DNA of 64,000 bases from Onchocerca volvulus (Eukaryota > Nematoda > Chromadorea > Rhabditida > Onchocercidae): the NCBI GenBank assembly GCA_000499405.2, contig HG738140.1, positions 11,001,560 to 11,065,559 of the forward strand, given 5' to 3'. Both the position numbers and the translations under genes were made by a program. Positions 61,287 to 64,000 of the stretch are shown here, in pieces. The stretch's first letter is position 1. Each line of letters starts with the position of its first letter. Under the pieces are notes generated by a model. The model saw nothing but the letters and a program-made list of their open reading frames with translations. It was not told the DNA's origin and did no database searches.

Positions 61287-63184
61287 AACACTAGTAGATG
61301 GAAGATGGAAGCTGTTGTATTAGGACAAAATATTTGCAAACTGCTCAGCTCAAGAACTTTTGGAAGAAATGTGAGAAGTGCCGAAACGACTGGCTTTAAG
61401 AAGTGGAGCAGATGATACATGACAGTTTAAGAAAAAGGAAAACGTTCTAATGCCAGCAATTAAACGTTTTTTTTTTTTTGGAAGAATCGTGCAAGCGAAG
61501 ACAACGAACTTAAGAGAAAGTTCGAAAATTATAAATTTAAAGTTGATATAAAAAAGTTCAGACATGGCAACAACAGCAATGCCGACCATAATGATGGAAA
61601 CAGCTGTTTCCAAACATCTGCAACTCCTTTCTATTTCGTGCAGTTTAATGCACGTGAATTAGCTCTATGTTTCTATTCTGCGATAAATAAATAACCGTAT
61701 GAAAGGAAGAAATGAGGGTTTATTGTTTCAGTATGATGCTTTTTCCCAACAAAATAAACTTTAAACTTGTAGTTATGCATAATCCAAACAGAGATGCATT
61801 TGCTGCATATTTTTTAGTCGGCATCATTCTATCAGATAAACTTTCCCATCCACTTCTGAAATTATGAATGATCACTGCTAGGCTTCACAATATACTTCTC
61901 CATATCTAAACAGTGTTATTTTAAGAACTTTTCAAAATGTCATATACATACTGCTTCTGGCGAAATTAACAGTCTATGAAAGTTTCATTTCAAATGTTCG
62001 CATAAATGGGGAACCACTGGAGAACTGGTTAAACACCTGAATATCTTAAAATTACGATCGAAATATTGAATTTGCAGAAAACAATTATCGAAATCAAAAG
62101 ATAACAATTCCTTCGATTACTAACCACACAGTATATGGCTTTTTCTTTTCCTTTTAAGAAATTGAAAATTTTAAATCAAATATTTCCTCGGAACTTCACT
62201 AATCCCGATAATCAGTTCAGATATACGATGCGCCAGGAGGAAAAGGAAGGCGACATGTTGCTATATGTTTACAACACTCACAAAATTAAACAATTTCCAT
62301 ATGGACATAAATAAAACATACTATTTGTAACGTTATGCTGCAGCACTGAATATTAGCTTAAAAGGCTGAAGAAGGAATGAATGGAAAGTTGAAATGACAG
62401 AAAGATTCTGGTTTCATTCCACATACACTTCGCCTCTTCCTTCATCTTCTATTTCACAAAACATTCGATTTTAAAGATGCAATTTATCGCCAAATGTTTC
62501 TTCCAAGACAATACCAAACCTTCTTCTTATCAGATTGTTCGATCAAAATACATTCGCCCATCCAATCTTTCTCAATTTATCAGCAACTATTTGCACTTTA
62601 AAAATAGAAGGACTCTGCCTTCTATTTTTACAGAAGACGAAGCACACTTTAAATATCCACAAATACAGTGTCATCTTGAGAGATAATGAAAGAAACATCA
62701 AAAAAGACATGAAATGAAAAGGGCAAGATCAAAAAGAATACCGAATGAATTTAATTTTATTTAAAAAGTAATTAAATATTAGTTCCACTGGAAAATTAAG
62801 TAATTATTGTATCAATTTTCTTTCCTGCCAAAGATGCCATGGTTGTGACGAATGCTGAATGCAAAATCTGATAAATATGTAAACAACTAGCTCTATTTCG
62901 CTGTGTTACGTGCTTTTATTTTGGATTCCAATGGAACAATTAAGAAACATTTGTCAATATGAAAGATGCCAGAATTATTCATTTTCATGCTCCTTAATGA
63001 ATTGATATGTCAACGAACATGTCGAAGGGAAAAGTTGAAAAAAAAAAAAAGAAAACTTCTCTTCCTATCAATTTCTGAAAGTTGCAAAATTCCTTTGCTG
63101 ATGCACAGCATACACCCATTAAAAAATGCGGAAAAAGATAGGTGAACAACATTCTAAAATGGTTGCATCACATTTCGGATCACT

Positions 63185-63281
63185 GCCATGTCTATTTATC
63201 AAAGGTAATTTTCAGCCGAAATTGCCATAAACTAGCCATGTCTCCATCAAAAGTAATTTTCAACTGAAATTGCCATAAACT
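63185..63281. repeat. two-copy tandem repeat, 47-50 bp
   Basis: The copies at 63185-63234 and 63235-63281 share GCCATGTCT at the start and GAAATTGCCATAAACTA at the end, differing by a 3-base indel and a few substitutions. Confidence 0.8.
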
Positions 63282-64000
63282 AAAAGATATAACTCATTTT
63301 CAAGTTTATTTTATGAACCAATTCAATTTTATCACTACTCATTCATTCACAGCAAATATTTTCGTTTAAAATTCTAAACGAATTCTTCGACTCATAGGCA
63401 TTACATTATAACAGACCGAAAGAAAAAATTTCACCACAAAAAGCAACGGAGTACACGTATTCAGCGTACGTCTGATCTTTCGTTACTAGTTTCCTAATCT
63501 ACCCGACATCTGATCTCCATCATTTGATGTTAAAATGTGTTACGAAGATAGGCTAAGCAATTGATGAGATGATTATGACAAATTCGAAGCATATTTGAAT
63601 ATGAATGATGTGAGCAAAGCGATAGATACTAGCTGAATTCTTGAATTACCGAGAAATCTCGGGAAAATGAAAAGAGACGAGCAGATTCTAGCGGAACTTT
63701 CCCAATCTCGAACTTACCGCAAACTTAATAAAACGCCTTCAATCTCAAACTTATCGTAAATCTCTTAAAAGCAATATTTGCAGGAAGAAAAATTCATTGA
63801 TTTCTCGAGCACTTAGCGCGTCGTGCACAAGAGGACATGCACTTCCTAGCGTGCATCTGTCCTGCACTCTGCAAACACACTACGGTAATGCAGATGGGAC
63901 GGGGATACGGTAACAACCGCCGGAATAAACACATCCCCGCCGCACAACACCAGCACGTCAACACCATCATTCCTGTGAATGGCGAGCTGTAAACAAACAG

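Larger units (their letters stand above)
60572..64000. other. AT-rich region without a supported gene
   Basis: About 3.4 kb. It holds the minisatellite at 61085-61286 and a two-copy repeat at 63185-63281. The last 200 bases are clearly GC-richer (many CGC/GCC/CACC) and may be the start of another transcription unit beyond the window. No exon chain could be supported. Confidence 0.5.

Noticed and set aside
62477..62717. Overlapping plus-strand ORFs of 60-69 codons
   Set aside because: Two frames open over the same bases with no coding character or splice sites.

Overview
The window is nuclear DNA of a nematode, most probably a clade III (filarial or other spirurid) species. The DNA is AT-rich with many poly-A/T runs. 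Genes are split into small exons (about 25-260 bases) by introns with GT donors and short TTTCAG-type acceptors. The proteins are animal ones, and two gene families (a UPAR/Ly6-type GPI protein and a small secreted Cys-rich protein) look nematode-like. The species assignment is inference. All gene models were spliced by hand, checking donors, acceptors and reading phase. I recognised no transposon, tRNA, rRNA or CRISPR array.

Layout. 0.9-2.2 kb (-): NDUFB2, a complex I subunit with a mitochondrial presequence. 5.7-7.5 kb (+): a secreted UPAR/Ly6-type protein with a probable GPI signal. 12.7-14.3 kb (+): a secreted Cys-rich orphan. 19.1-21.1 kb (-): an unrecognised gene with a charged, Ser-rich tail. 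21.6-22.0 kb (+): a coding-like stretch broken by two in-frame TGA codons, probably a pseudogene. 23.3-33.7 kb (+): four genes in a row on one strand, namely RCL1 (18S rRNA processing), a 221-residue protein that resembles the central URD of FANCL but has no RING, RNASEH2C (RNase H2 subunit C), and a torsin AAA+ ATPase of the ER lumen. The gaps between them are about 0.55, 0.41 and 0.72 kb, so a polycistronic arrangement is possible. 34.8-44.5 kb (-): a complete tuberin (TSC2) gene of about 29 exons and about 1412 residues, with the Rap-GAP Asn retained. 48.0-56.5 kb (+): PPP4R4, a HEAT-repeat regulatory subunit of protein phosphatase 4, 20 exons and 920 residues. TSC2 and PPP4R4 are divergent and share a 3.45 kb upstream region. 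58.5-60.2 kb (-): a small single-pass membrane protein with two possible 3' exons. 60.2-64 kb: mostly non-coding, with a minisatellite.

The most notable content is a nematode TSC2, since C. elegans is reported to lack TSC1/TSC2, and the RING-less FANCL-like protein next to RNase H2C. The spliced lengths of TSC2, PPP4R4, RCL1, RNASEH2C and torsin are all close to those of the animal families and every splice phase closes, which supports the models. Weak points are the 5' end of TSC2, the 3' end of the 19-21 kb gene, and the orphan ORFs.
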